Shown here: piece after piece, positions 8,191 to 15,228 of the stretch
How the letters are laid out: each line of letters begins with the position of its first letter
How positions within the stretch are numbered: the stretch's first letter is position 1
Origin: Chloroflexota bacterium
GTDB taxonomy: Bacteria > Chloroflexota > Anaerolineae > Promineifilales > Promineifilaceae
Assembly (NCBI GenBank): GCA_018004935.1
Contig: JAGNBF010000023.1
Coordinates: 45,669 to 77,685 of the forward strand
DNA length: 32,017 nucleotides
Direction: 5' to 3'
Notes under the pieces: generated by a model
The model's database searches: none
What the model saw: only the letters and a program-made list of their open reading frames with translations
What the model was told of the DNA's origin: nothing
Made by a program: the position numbers and the translations under genes

Positions 8191-8271
8191 TAACGACTAA
8201 GGCTCTCGAGGGCTGAGCTTGTCGAAGCCTCTTGTTGCCTTCGACAAACTCAGGCAACGGCTTAGCCGTTA
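8191..8271 (+). repeat. CTGAGCTTGTCGAAG inverted-repeat element, copy 2
   Basis: Inner arms 8213-8227 and 8239-8253 pair over 15 bp with one mismatch. Outer arms TAACGACTAAGGC (8191-8203) and GCTTAGCCGTTA (8260-8271) also pair, so the whole 81 bp can fold into one long hairpin. The rest of the gap from 8040 to 8340 shows nothing else recognisable. Confidence 0.8.
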
Positions 8272-8357
8272 CATTTAATCAACAATTGCTCCCATTTGGC
8301 CCCCGCATTCTTAGCTGTAGGCATATTTTAGACGTGCCCTTAGCCCGCGGCCGCATG

Positions 8358-8366
8358 TGTTATAAT
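8358..8366 (+). promoter_or_regulatory. Extended -10 promoter of the Nfu-N gene
   Basis: TGT-TATAAT (TG at 8358-8359, TATAAT at 8361-8366) is a perfect extended -10 element; no good -35 is present. Start of transcription would be expected at about 8372-8375, only 3-6 nt before the ATG at 8378. The transcript would therefore be almost leaderless, consistent with the lack of a Shine-Dalgarno sequence. Confidence 0.6.
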
Positions 8367-8377
8367 CTCGGCTCATC

Positions 8378-8656
8378 ATGTCTGAATACATCGAAATCCA
8401 AACCGAAATTTTAGATACACCCCATACCATTCGCTTCCACACCAACCTGCCCCTCACCGCTGAAGGCCAGGAACAGTACCACTCAATTGAAGCGATGGAA
8501 GAAGGTTCACCCGTAGCCCAGTTACTTTCGGGTATTGCTGGCATTGTATCCTGCACCCTGGAACAGGGAGACATCGTTATTCGGCGCGACCCGGAAACGG
8601 AATGGCATAATTTGGTAGCGGATGTCGCGGCCGCACTCAAGGAGTTCTTCCTGTGA
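8378..8656 (+). CDS. Stand-alone Nfu/NifU N-terminal domain protein
   Basis: This 92-aa protein consists only of the domain found at the N-terminus of Nfu iron-sulfur scaffold proteins (the Nfu-N type). Matches to that domain are IQTEILDTPHTIRFHTNLPL, EAMEEGSPVAQLLSGIAGI, GDIVIRR, EWHNLVADVAAALKEFF. It lacks the CxxC-bearing C-terminal NifU domain that binds the cluster, so it is unlikely to be a scaffold by itself; a binding or targeting partner role is inferred. Transcription likely starts a few bases before the ATG. Its TGA overlaps the GTG start of the downstream lipoprotein (GTGA), suggesting translational coupling. Confidence 0.85.
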   Translation: MSEYIEIQTEILDTPHTIRFHTNLPLTAEGQEQYHSIEAMEEGSPVAQLLSGIAGIVSCTLEQGDIVIRRDPETEWHNLVADVAAALKEFFL

Positions 8657-9435
8657 ATGATACCTTCTCTCATATCCCACCCCGCAGGGGTAAAGCCGCT
8701 CCAGTTTCCCGTCTCAGCTTTGCCCTCATCCTTTTTCTCCTTTTTCTGGTTGCCTGTGGGGGCAACGACGAAGCGGCAACCCTCACACCCGATCCTGCTA
8801 TACCTCCCACTGCCACCTTCACCCCGGCAGAAACCCTGGCCCAGGCCGCCGCAGTCATGTTAGCCCTGGAAGGGGTACAAATTGAGTTTAGCCGTACCGG
8901 GGGAAACGTCTATCTAGATGAAGATGGTTTATTGATATTTAGCTCCGCAACCGTCGTCTATGACGCTCCAGATAAGGTACAGGCACGCGTTAAAGCCCTC
9001 ACCAGCAACACCGCCCTGGAGATGGGATTTATTGCCATTGGCGAAGACAAATGGCTGACAAATCCGGCGACGCAAGCCTGGGAGCGATTGCCGGACAATA
9101 TTCAGTTGGACCTGGCCCTGCTTTTTGATGAAACGGAAGGCTGGCGACCTTTGTTAACCAGTGATGCCACCAATATTCAACTGGTCGAGACGACTACCTT
9201 TGGGGATGTGACCCGTAATCATTACCGGGCGACGATTGCTGGGGAACGTGCGGCCGCGATCACCAGCAACCTTGTCCCCCCCCAAGATGTCACCCTGGAT
9301 ATTTTTATGGATCCGGCTACCCTTTACATCACCCAATTGGCCTTCACTACCCCCCTTGCTTCTGGTGAAAACACCGATTGGGTTCTCCAATTTAGTGAAT
9401 TTGGTCTGGATGTGGAGATTGTCGCCCCCAATTAG
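8653..9435 (+). CDS. LppX/LprAFG-like lipoprotein
   Basis: A 260-aa predicted lipoprotein. It has a basic N-terminus, a hydrophobic signal (about residues 21-34) and a lipobox LVAC with the lipidated Cys35. A Thr/Pro-rich linker (TLTPDPAIPPTATFTP) follows, then a globular domain. The order VQIEFSRTGGNVYLDEDG, FSSATVVYDAPDKVQARVKA, GDVTRNHYRATIAG, VTLDIFMDPATLYITQLAF matches the LppX/LprAFG-type fold, which in mycobacteria binds and moves lipids. Similar proteins are common in Chloroflexota. The start is GTG at 8653, overlapping the upstream stop by 4 bp. The frame is the only one with a lipobox. Function beyond lipid binding is not inferable. Confidence 0.82.
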   Translation: MNDTFSHIPPRRGKAAPVSRLSFALILFLLFLVACGGNDEAATLTPDPAIPPTATFTPAETLAQAAAVMLALEGVQIEFSRTGGNVYLDEDGLLIFSSATVVYDAPDKVQARVKALTSNTALEMGFIAIGEDKWLTNPATQAWERLPDNIQLDLALLFDETEGWRPLLTSDATNIQLVETTTFGDVTRNHYRATIAGERAAAITSNLVPPQDVTLDIFMDPATLYITQLAFTTPLASGENTDWVLQFSEFGLDVEIVAPN

Positions 9436-9475
9436 ACTGACGTTTTTATGACCAGTTTCACCCTTGGTTTGTCCC

Positions 9476-9538
9476 CGAAAACCGCGCCACCGGGGTTCCC
9501 CCTTTCCCCCGGGAATCGTTAGGGGATAGGTCTTCCGA
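9476..9538 (+). repeat. Truncated copy of the variable-hairpin repeat
   Basis: The right half only: CGAAAACCGCGCC, then GGGGTTCCCCCTTTCCCCC, then GGGGATAGGTCTTCCG. It matches unit 3 of the 7.3-7.8 kb array downstream of the hairpin loop. The left arm of the hairpin is missing. Confidence 0.7.
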
Positions 9539-9667
9539 CTCAATTTACGACAGGCTTAGGTAAAGCTGTACGAGCCTGTCGTCACAGTTCTATAGGTTGT
9601 TTAGTAAGCGTTCAGTTATCCCGCCCGGGGGTTTTTGTCGTTTAAAAAATTAATCGGGTAATGAGTT

Positions 9668-9806
9668 GATTCGCCCACCCCCCCTGCGATTTCCGGTGGG
9701 AAGAGGGAAACACCAGGCGTGCTGTTATCGAGCGCGGCCGCGCTCGATAACCGGCACAGGAGAAAGTTCCCCGCCCCTGGGGGCAGGGTTAGGGGTGGGG
9801 GAAACC
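9668..9806 (-). repeat. Inverted copy of the variable-hairpin repeat with a NotI-type palindrome
   Basis: Read on the minus strand, it has the C-rich block CCCCACCCCTAACCCTGCCC, the CAGGGGCGGGGAA stretch, a hairpin, then a diverged GGGTTTCCC-type tail. The hairpin at 9724-9751 is a perfect 28-nt palindrome with no loop (arm GTTATCGAGCGCGG), centred on GCGGCCGC. The arm shares no sequence with the hairpins of the array at 7.3-7.8 kb, although the flanks are clearly the same family. Confidence 0.85.
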
Positions 9807-9903
9807 CTATTACCTGACTATTTTTTAAACAACAATTACGGCCAGGCGGGTCTGGTGGATGAATTTATATGACTGAGTCCACTGAAAAAAGGTCAAAACA
9901 GTT

Positions 9904-9965
9904 AAAAGCCCGGTTTCTTTTTCTCTGGAAGCGGCGGTTACATTAGTCAGAAACCGGGCTTTTTG
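9904..9965. terminator. Long-loop inverted repeat with T-run (AGAAACCGGG family)
   Basis: AAAAGCCCGGTTTCT (9904-9918) pairs perfectly with AGAAACCGGGCTTTT (9949-9963), followed by another T. The shape suits a terminator, but the 30-nt loop and a related copy at 24043-24100 suggest it is also a dispersed repeat. The remaining sequence from 9540 to 10021 outside the listed repeats holds nothing I recognise. Confidence 0.5.
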
Positions 9966-10021
9966 CAGTAGACTCAAGACTGAACGCTTACTCCTTGATC
10001 CTTGGTTAAAACATAGATCTT

Positions 10022-10519
10022 ATGGTTATCCTGAAACGCTTCATCGAGACCGCTAAAATGCGCCACGACTTCGGCGACCAGATACAGGTGCGTTATCGCC
10101 ACACCGATGGCGAAGATTATGACACCTGGGTCAGTGGCGAAGAAGCCCGGCAACGGCTCAAAACAGCCGAACGGGAGAAAAAAATCAAAGGATTTCCCTG
10201 GAAATCCATCCTGAATGTGGGCAAAACGTTGCCGGAAAAGGGGAAAGCGGAAGCCAAACGGCAACTATGGGAGCGGTTGGGCGACGCATTGGATGACGTA
10301 GCCGGGGGGAATGTGATTGGTGATAGTTGGGTAGATGCGGTCCGCGGCCGCACTTCGCCCGCCGATCCCTACTCTGCCGAGAAACAAACCTGGCAAACCC
10401 ACCTGCAAGACCCCACCTTTCGCGCCCAAATCCTCGAACTCGCCTGGCTCAACCTTTCCGGCTCCTTCCCCGAAGACCCCACCCCCACCGAACCAGATGA
10501 CTGGGTAGGGGGAGAATAA
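10022..10519 (+). CDS. Unknown 165-aa hydrophilic protein
   Basis: I do not recognise this gene. The product is acidic and hydrophilic with no signal peptide or membrane segment. The N-terminal part (QIQVRYRHTDGEDYDTWVSGEEARQRL, about residues 20-46) looks like a small beta-rich module. A basic stretch follows (KTAEREKKIKGFPWKSI), and the C-terminus is Pro/Glu/Asp-rich. The frame has coding-like composition and one in-frame GCGGCCGC. No Shine-Dalgarno site precedes the ATG at 10022; an internal ATG at 10058 is an alternative. A strong inverted repeat directly follows the stop. It is probably real, but transcription with the downstream VWA gene is uncertain because of that repeat. Confidence 0.6.
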   Translation: MVILKRFIETAKMRHDFGDQIQVRYRHTDGEDYDTWVSGEEARQRLKTAEREKKIKGFPWKSILNVGKTLPEKGKAEAKRQLWERLGDALDDVAGGNVIGDSWVDAVRGRTSPADPYSAEKQTWQTHLQDPTFRAQILELAWLNLSGSFPEDPTPTEPDDWVGGE

Positions 10520-10614
10520 TTAATTGTTGAACAGGTGAATTGTTGAATTGTTAATGAGGCGTATGACCTTGTTCATTAACCCTTAACCGTTCAACAATTC
10601 AACAATTAATTATT
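10515..10614. repeat. AT-rich long inverted repeat (AATTGTTGAA type)
   Basis: AATAATTAATTGTTGAA (10515-10531) pairs perfectly over 17 bp with TTCAACAATTAATTATT (10598-10614). Inside, GAATTGTTGAA (10537-10547) pairs with TTCAACAATTC (10590-10600), and TTAATGA with TCATTAA. It begins within the last codons of the 165-aa gene and may terminate its transcript. Fragments of the same sequence lie at about 21530-21555 and 21890-21925. Confidence 0.75.
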
Positions 10615-10698
10615 CCTTTCCCTCTTGCTCTTCCTTCAAGCCACAAGTAACATATCCTCACAACTGTTGACTGTTTACTGCTCACTGTTTACTCCCCC

Positions 10699-13653
10699 AT
10701 GAACTTCACCACCCCTCTGGCCCTGTTGCTTCTGCTGACTCTGCCCTACTTTTACTGGCTGGCGCGGCCGCAACGCATCACCTACATCCGCCCCCGCTGG
10801 CGTGACTGGGCCAGCCTGGGGTTACGCGTCCTCATCATCCTGCTCCTCACCTTCTCCCTCGCCGGAACCCAAACCGTCCGCGCCGCCGATGAGTTAGCCG
10901 TCGTTTTCCTCATAGATGTGTCCGACTCGATGGGGCCAGAGCAGGTAGCCCAGGCCGAGGCGTTTGTCCGCACCGCCATTGAGGAGATGGAAGCCACCGA
11001 TCAGGCCGCCGTCATCGCCTTTGGGGCCAACGCCCTGGTAGACCGCCCCATGAGCCGTCTGGCCGAACTGGCCCCCGTCACCTCCGTACCCCAAACCCTA
11101 CACACCGACCTGGCCGAGGCGATCCGGCTGGGGTTGGCGATTTTCCCGGCGGGCAGTGCCCGACGCATGGTTATTTTGAGTGATGGCGCGGCCACATTGG
11201 GGGATACCACCGAGGCGGCCCGGCTCGCGGCCGCGTCCGGGGTGCAAATTGATGTTGTGCCCATTGCCAGGGATGCGGCCGCGACCGAAGCCTTCATCGC
11301 CAGCGTCACCGCCCCTAGCCGCGTCACCCAAGGGGAAGCGTTCACCCTCAACATCACCGCCGAAAGCACGGCCAACATGCCCGCCACCCTGCGCGTCCTC
11401 GCCGGAAGCCAGGTCGTCTCCAGCGAAGCGGTGCAACTTAACGCCGGAAGCAACAACTTTGCCATTCGCCTGCTCGCCGCCGAACAAGAATTTGCCCGTT
11501 ACCGGGTAGAACTCGTGCCCGCCCAAGACACCTACTTCCAAAACAACGAATTGGCCGCCTTCACCGAAATCACCGGCCCCCCCCGCGTCCTCGTCGTGGC
11601 CAACGATGGCACATTGGACGACAACGGCGAACCCTACCCCGACGAAGCCCCCGCCCTGATTCTGGCCTTGCAAGCTGTAGGGCTGGAAGTGGATGTGACC
11701 ACCCCCGGTAGCCTGCCCGCCAGTCTGGCCGAACTGAGCAACTACGGCTCCATTGTCCTGGTCAACGTCAACGCCAAAAACCTCTCCCCGCGCAAAATGG
11801 AACTCCTGCAAACCTACGTCCGTGACCTGGGCGGTGGGTTGGTCGCCATCGGCGGGCCGCAAAGTTATGGCATGGGTGGCTACTTCCAAACCCCATTGGA
11901 AGCCACGCTCCCCGTGGATATGCAGATCAAAGATCAGGAACGGTTCCCGGCGGTCAGCATCGTCATCGTCATTGACCGCTCCGGCAGTATGTCCGTCAAC
12001 GAAGGCGGGGTGCAGAAAATCCAGTTGGCGGCGGAAGGGGCGGTGCGCGTAGTCGAACTGCTCAATGATTTCGATGTGATCACCGTCATTCCGGTAGACA
12101 CGGCCCCTAGTGATCCCATTGGACCCATCTCTGTGGCGGAAAGAGAACAAGCTATCAGCCTGATCCGGCAGATTAGCTCCGGGGGTGGGGGGATTTATGT
12201 ACGCACGGGGTTGCAAGCGGCCGCGGACGCCCTGGCCGAATCGCCCAACGAAGTCCAACACATCATCATTCTGGCCGATGGGGCCGACTCTGAGGAGAAA
12301 GAGGGTGTGCCCGAACTGCTCGATTCGCTGGTGGCGCAGGGTGTGACCATCTCCTTCGTCAGCATCGGCAATGGGCCGGATGTGCCCTGGCTCCAGGAGA
12401 TGGCCGAGCGGGGTGGTGGCCGTTTCCACTTCACCGACCGGGCCGCTAACTTGCCGCAAATCTTCACCCAGGAAACGACAGCTATCCAGCGCACCTATCT
12501 CATCGAAGAGCGATTTTTCCCCAGCCTGATCAGCCGTAGCCCCATTTTGGCCGGAATCGAAGCTGTGCCACCCCTGTTTGGCTATGTCGGCACAGCTCCG
12601 AAAGACGCCGCCCAGGTCATTTTGGAAACCCATCAGGGGGATCCGCTGTTGGTGGCCTGGCAATATGGCCTGGGTCGTTCGGTCGCCTGGACATCCGATG
12701 CGACGGGGCGTTGGGCTACGGATTGGGTGTCGTGGGCCGGGTTTGCCCAGTTTTGGGGGCAAGCGGTGCGCTGGACGATTTCCCAAAGCCGGGATACCAA
12801 CGTGGAAACAGTGATTTCCTACCAGGATGAGAATGCCGTGCTGACGGTGGATGCACGAGACAGTAACGGCGTGTTCCTAAACAATCTGACGATGGAAGCC
12901 AATGTCGTCTCGCCCGCCGGGGAAACGACCAATGTGACCTTGCAACAGGTGGCTCCGGGCCGTTATGAGGCCGATTTTAACCCGGAGACGGCGGGAGCGT
13001 ATTTTATCCGGGTGGCCGGAAGCCAGGCAGGGGAAGACGCGGCCGTCGGGCAGACGAGTGGCTGGGTGTTGGGGTATTCGCCGGAGTACCAGCAGTTTGG
13101 CGGGGACCCGCAATTGTTGGCGAGTGTGGCGGAATTGACCCGCGGCCGCGACCTGACCGACAATCCCCTCGCCGCGTTTGAGCACAACCTGCCCAGCGAA
13201 GCCACCACCCGCCCCATCTGGCACTGGCTCACCCTGCTGGCCGTCATTCTGCTTCCCATGGACATCGCTTTGCGGCGGCTCGTTGTCACCCGCACCGATA
13301 TGCAACGGGCCTGGGCGGCCACCGGCGGCCGCGTTCTGCACCGTCTGTTCCCATCACCCATCGTAGACCCGGAGCGGGCGGAGCAGATGAGCAGTCTGTT
13401 TGAGGCGAAAGCGCGGGCGAAGAAAGGGGAGAGGGCAGAGGGCAGAGGTCAGAGTGAAGAGGAGTCGTCGTTTATACGGCCCATTGAGCGGGGGGAATCA
13501 CCTACGACGAAACCAGAAATGCCTGTTACACCATCCACGCCTACCCCTGCGCCCCCTCGCACCCCCGCCACGCCCCGTGACAGCACCGCCCTGGCCTCAC
13601 GCCTGTTAGCCAAAAAGCGAGAACAGCAGGAAGCAAGAAGGGATGAGGAGTAG
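10699..13653 (+). CDS. Large BatA-like membrane protein with two VWA domains
   Basis: A 984-aa protein. The N-terminus has two hydrophobic segments (about residues 5-20 and 40-56), as in BatA/aerotolerance-type proteins. The first VWA domain follows, with MIDAS residues Asp73-x-Ser75-x-Ser77 (DVSDSMG). About residues 290-400 hold a glutamine-amidotransferase-like fold (PPRVLVVANDG, YVRDLGGGLVAIGGPQSYG). A second VWA domain has the MIDAS motif DRSGS at Asp426/Ser428/Ser430. A beta-rich region (FNPETAGAYFIRVAG) and a C-terminal membrane helix near residues 842-862 follow, then a Pro/Thr-rich charged tail. VWA domains bind proteins in a metal-dependent manner; the partner is unknown. No Shine-Dalgarno site is visible before the ATG. 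It carries seven or so GCGGCCGC octamers, the densest gene here. Confidence 0.88.
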   Translation: MNFTTPLALLLLLTLPYFYWLARPQRITYIRPRWRDWASLGLRVLIILLLTFSLAGTQTVRAADELAVVFLIDVSDSMGPEQVAQAEAFVRTAIEEMEATDQAAVIAFGANALVDRPMSRLAELAPVTSVPQTLHTDLAEAIRLGLAIFPAGSARRMVILSDGAATLGDTTEAARLAAASGVQIDVVPIARDAAATEAFIASVTAPSRVTQGEAFTLNITAESTANMPATLRVLAGSQVVSSEAVQLNAGSNNFAIRLLAAEQEFARYRVELVPAQDTYFQNNELAAFTEITGPPRVLVVANDGTLDDNGEPYPDEAPALILALQAVGLEVDVTTPGSLPASLAELSNYGSIVLVNVNAKNLSPRKMELLQTYVRDLGGGLVAIGGPQSYGMGGYFQTPLEATLPVDMQIKDQERFPAVSIVIVIDRSGSMSVNEGGVQKIQLAAEGAVRVVELLNDFDVITVIPVDTAPSDPIGPISVAEREQAISLIRQISSGGGGIYVRTGLQAAADALAESPNEVQHIIILADGADSEEKEGVPELLDSLVAQGVTISFVSIGNGPDVPWLQEMAERGGGRFHFTDRAANLPQIFTQETTAIQRTYLIEERFFPSLISRSPILAGIEAVPPLFGYVGTAPKDAAQVILETHQGDPLLVAWQYGLGRSVAWTSDATGRWATDWVSWAGFAQFWGQAVRWTISQSRDTNVETVISYQDENAVLTVDARDSNGVFLNNLTMEANVVSPAGETTNVTLQQVAPGRYEADFNPETAGAYFIRVAGSQAGEDAAVGQTSGWVLGYSPEYQQFGGDPQLLASVAELTRGRDLTDNPLAAFEHNLPSEATTRPIWHWLTLLAVILLPMDIALRRLVVTRTDMQRAWAATGGRVLHRLFPSPIVDPERAEQMSSLFEAKARAKKGERAEGRGQSEEESSFIRPIERGESPTTKPEMPVTPSTPTPAPPRTPATPRDSTALASRLLAKKREQQEARRDEE

Positions 13654-13771
13654 AGGGGATAGAGATTTCTTTACAACTCTGCGGGTGTACGTCAAATCTG
13701 TGGCTGACCAGAGAATCGCTGTGGCTGGTTTCCTGCCCGTGCCACTTTGTATCTATAAAAGTGATGTGCAC

Positions 13772-13870
13772 CCAGAATAGCGAGTATACCCACGTTTTGT
13801 GGGAGACCTGGCAGTTTTTAAAACCTGTCAGGTCTGTGCCCCACGATTTATGGGTATACTCCAGAATAGC
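13772..13870 (+). mobile_element. 79-bp palindromic MITE-like insertion with 10-bp flanking duplication
   Basis: CCAGAATAGC occurs at 13772-13781 and again at 13861-13870. Between them lies a 79-bp palindrome with terminal repeats GAGTATACCCA (from 13782) and TGGGTATACTC (ending at 13861), and a second inverted pair inside (GACCTGGCAG at 13805, CTGTCAGGTC at 13825). Direct repeats of this length flanking inverted repeats are the signature of a transposed non-autonomous element. It ends 8 bp before the -35 box of the phe promoter. A diverged copy is at 28961-29027. Confidence 0.75.
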
Positions 13871-13878
13871 CGATTTAC

Positions 13879-13907
13879 TTGACACACCTATCCCGCCTGG
13901 ATATAGT
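13879..13907 (+). promoter_or_regulatory. Consensus sigma70 promoter of the phe leader/pheST operon
   Basis: TTGACA (13879-13884), a 17-bp spacer and TATAGT (13902-13907). Expected transcript start is about 13913-13916, at most a few bases before the leader ATG at 13917. This is the best promoter match in the window. Confidence 0.8.
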
Positions 13908-13916
13908 AACTCCATC

Positions 13917-13994
13917 ATGTTAAGTCACCGTTTCTTTTTCTTCTTTAGCCACAACAACCGGGCCGCCACTGCGGAATCGGCTCTTTCTAGCTGA
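13917..13994 (+). CDS. Phenylalanine-rich leader peptide of pheST attenuator
   Basis: A 25-codon ORF begins MLSHRFFFFFSHNN and ends with TGA at 13992-13994. Codons 6-10 (13932-13946) are five consecutive Phe codons (TTC TTT TTC TTC TTT). It starts just after a consensus promoter and is followed 35 bp later by an intrinsic terminator, then by pheS, the gene for charging tRNA-Phe. This is the arrangement of the E. coli pheST leader. The expected role is sensing charged tRNA-Phe: stalling at the Phe run would favour an antiterminator. A candidate pairing is GGCCGC (13961-13966, downstream of the Phe run) with GCGGCC (14035-14040) in the 5' arm of the terminator. The frame stays open upstream through the palindromic insertion, but that would lie before the promoter. 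Confidence 0.8.
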   Translation: MLSHRFFFFFSHNNRAATAESALSS

Positions 13995-14029
13995 CGAAGA
14001 AACAGAACAGAAAGAACCAGGATTTTGCC

Positions 14030-14059
14030 AAGACGCGGCCGCAACGCCGCGTCTTTTTT
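14030..14059 (+). terminator. Intrinsic terminator (attenuator) upstream of pheS
   Basis: AAGACGCGGC (14030-14039) pairs perfectly with GCCGCGTCTT (14046-14055) over a 6-nt loop CGCAAC, followed by TTTT. It sits 35 bp after the leader peptide stop and 136 bp before pheS, so it is the attenuator rather than the end of an upstream gene. The stem contains a GCGGCCGC octamer. Confidence 0.85.
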
Positions 14060-14086
14060 GTTGTCTCTCCAGGGGTATGGTATGCT
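14058..14086 (+). promoter_or_regulatory. Possible secondary promoter downstream of the attenuator
   Basis: TTGTTG (14058-14063) and TATGCT (14081-14086) with a 17-bp spacer. If used, it would give pheST transcripts that escape attenuation. The match is weak. Confidence 0.25.
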
Positions 14087-14108
14087 TTCCGCCGCCAAAA
14101 AGAGAATA

Positions 14109-14178
14109 CGAGTGTGCGAGTTTGCGAGTGTGCGGGCATCAATCACTCGCCTATTCGCAAACTCGCCACTCGCAAACT
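14109..14178 (+). repeat. GCGAGT-rich inverted repeat before pheS
   Basis: AGTTTGCGAGTG (14119-14130) pairs with CACTCGCAAACT (14167-14178), and GCGAGTG also pairs with CACTCGC (14144-14150). A sister sequence precedes pheT at 15229-15307. Both end in CGCAAACT followed within 12 nt by ACGAGGTT, the ribosome-binding region of the next gene. Confidence 0.65.
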
Positions 14179-14194
14179 AAAACGAGGTTGTTCT

Positions 14195-15220
14195 ATGTTA
14201 GATGAACTAGAAAAATTACACACCGAGGCACAAGCTGGATTAAACGCGGCCGCGACCACCGACGCACTTTCTATCTGGTTCCGCGATTACCTGGGAAACA
14301 AAGGGCACATCACCCTGATGACCCGGCAGGTGGGTCAACTCTCCGCCGAGGAGCGACCCGTGTTTGGTCAGCGTATCAACAGTATCAAAAAGAGCCTGCA
14401 AACCGCCTACGAAAGCCGTGAAGCGGAGCTAAAACTGGCCGAACTGGAAGCCAGTATCGCCGCCGACACCCTGGATGTGACGCTACCAGGAAAAATGCCG
14501 GTTCGCGGCCGCTTACACATCACCACCCAAACCCTGCGCCAGATTTACCGCATCTTCGGCGACATGGGGTTCCAGGTGTACCGCTCCCCCGATGTGGAAA
14601 CGGACGCCTACAACTTCGAGCTACTCAACTTCCCGCCCCACCATCCGGCGCGAGAGATGCAAGACAGCTTCTACACCACCACCCCAGATGTGATCCTGCG
14701 TACCCACACCAGCGCGGGCCAGATTCGGGCCATGCGTGAATATCACCCCGAACCGATCCGGGTCATTTTGCCGGGCATGTGCTTTCGCAACGAGCAAATC
14801 ACCGCCCGCAGTGAAATCCAGTTCAACCAGGTAGAAGGGTTAGCCGTAGGCACTAACATCACCTTCGCCGACCTGAAAGGCACACTCACCGAGTTCGCCA
14901 AACGGCTGTTCGGGGCCGACCGCCAGACCCGCTTCCGCGCCAGCTACTTCCCCTTCACCGAACCCAGCGCGGAGATGGATGTCAGTTGTTTTCTCTGCAA
15001 CGCCAAAGGATGTCAGGTGTGTAAATACACTGGCTGGCTGGAAATTCTGGGCTGTGGCATGGTTCACCCCGTTGTGCTCCGTAATGGTGGCTACGACCCA
15101 GACCAGTACACCGGTTTCGCCTTCGGTATGGGGCCAGAACGGATCGCTATGCTCAAATACGGCATCAACGACATCCGGCAATTCTGGGGCAACGATTTAC
15201 GGTTCTTACAACAGTTCTAG
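14195..15220 (+). CDS. pheS: Phenylalanyl-tRNA synthetase alpha subunit
   Basis: PheS is the catalytic subunit of the alpha2beta2 enzyme that charges tRNA-Phe in the cytoplasm. The 341-aa product has the N-terminal coiled coil (about 1-95), then the class II core with RTHTSAGQIRAM (170-180), motif 2 MCFRNEQITARSEIQFNQVEGL, and motif 3 FAFGMGPERIAML. The TGWLEILGCGMVHPVVL segment is typical. A four-Cys cluster (C265, C268, C273, C276; CFLCNAKGCQVC) could bind zinc, as in the subset of bacterial PheS with this insertion. The ATG at 14195 is chosen because GAGG precedes it and it gives the standard N-terminus; a longer frame would begin inside an inverted repeat. It is transcribed from the phe leader promoter through an attenuator and followed by pheT after 99 bp. 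Confidence 0.98.
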   Translation: MLDELEKLHTEAQAGLNAAATTDALSIWFRDYLGNKGHITLMTRQVGQLSAEERPVFGQRINSIKKSLQTAYESREAELKLAELEASIAADTLDVTLPGKMPVRGRLHITTQTLRQIYRIFGDMGFQVYRSPDVETDAYNFELLNFPPHHPAREMQDSFYTTTPDVILRTHTSAGQIRAMREYHPEPIRVILPGMCFRNEQITARSEIQFNQVEGLAVGTNITFADLKGTLTEFAKRLFGADRQTRFRASYFPFTEPSAEMDVSCFLCNAKGCQVCKYTGWLEILGCGMVHPVVLRNGGYDPDQYTGFAFGMGPERIAMLKYGINDIRQFWGNDLRFLQQF

Positions 15221-15228
15221 AGAGTAGG

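Noticed and set aside
11098-12786. A 562-codon minus-strand frame inside the VWA gene
   Set aside because: It is antisense to a gene with clear VWA motifs and has an unnatural Gly/Gln/His/Asp-rich composition, typical of a GC-rich antisense shadow.
13761-13994. A 77-codon frame that includes the Phe-rich leader peptide
   Set aside because: Its first 52 codons lie in the palindromic insertion and upstream of the consensus promoter; only the part from 13917 can be on the transcript.
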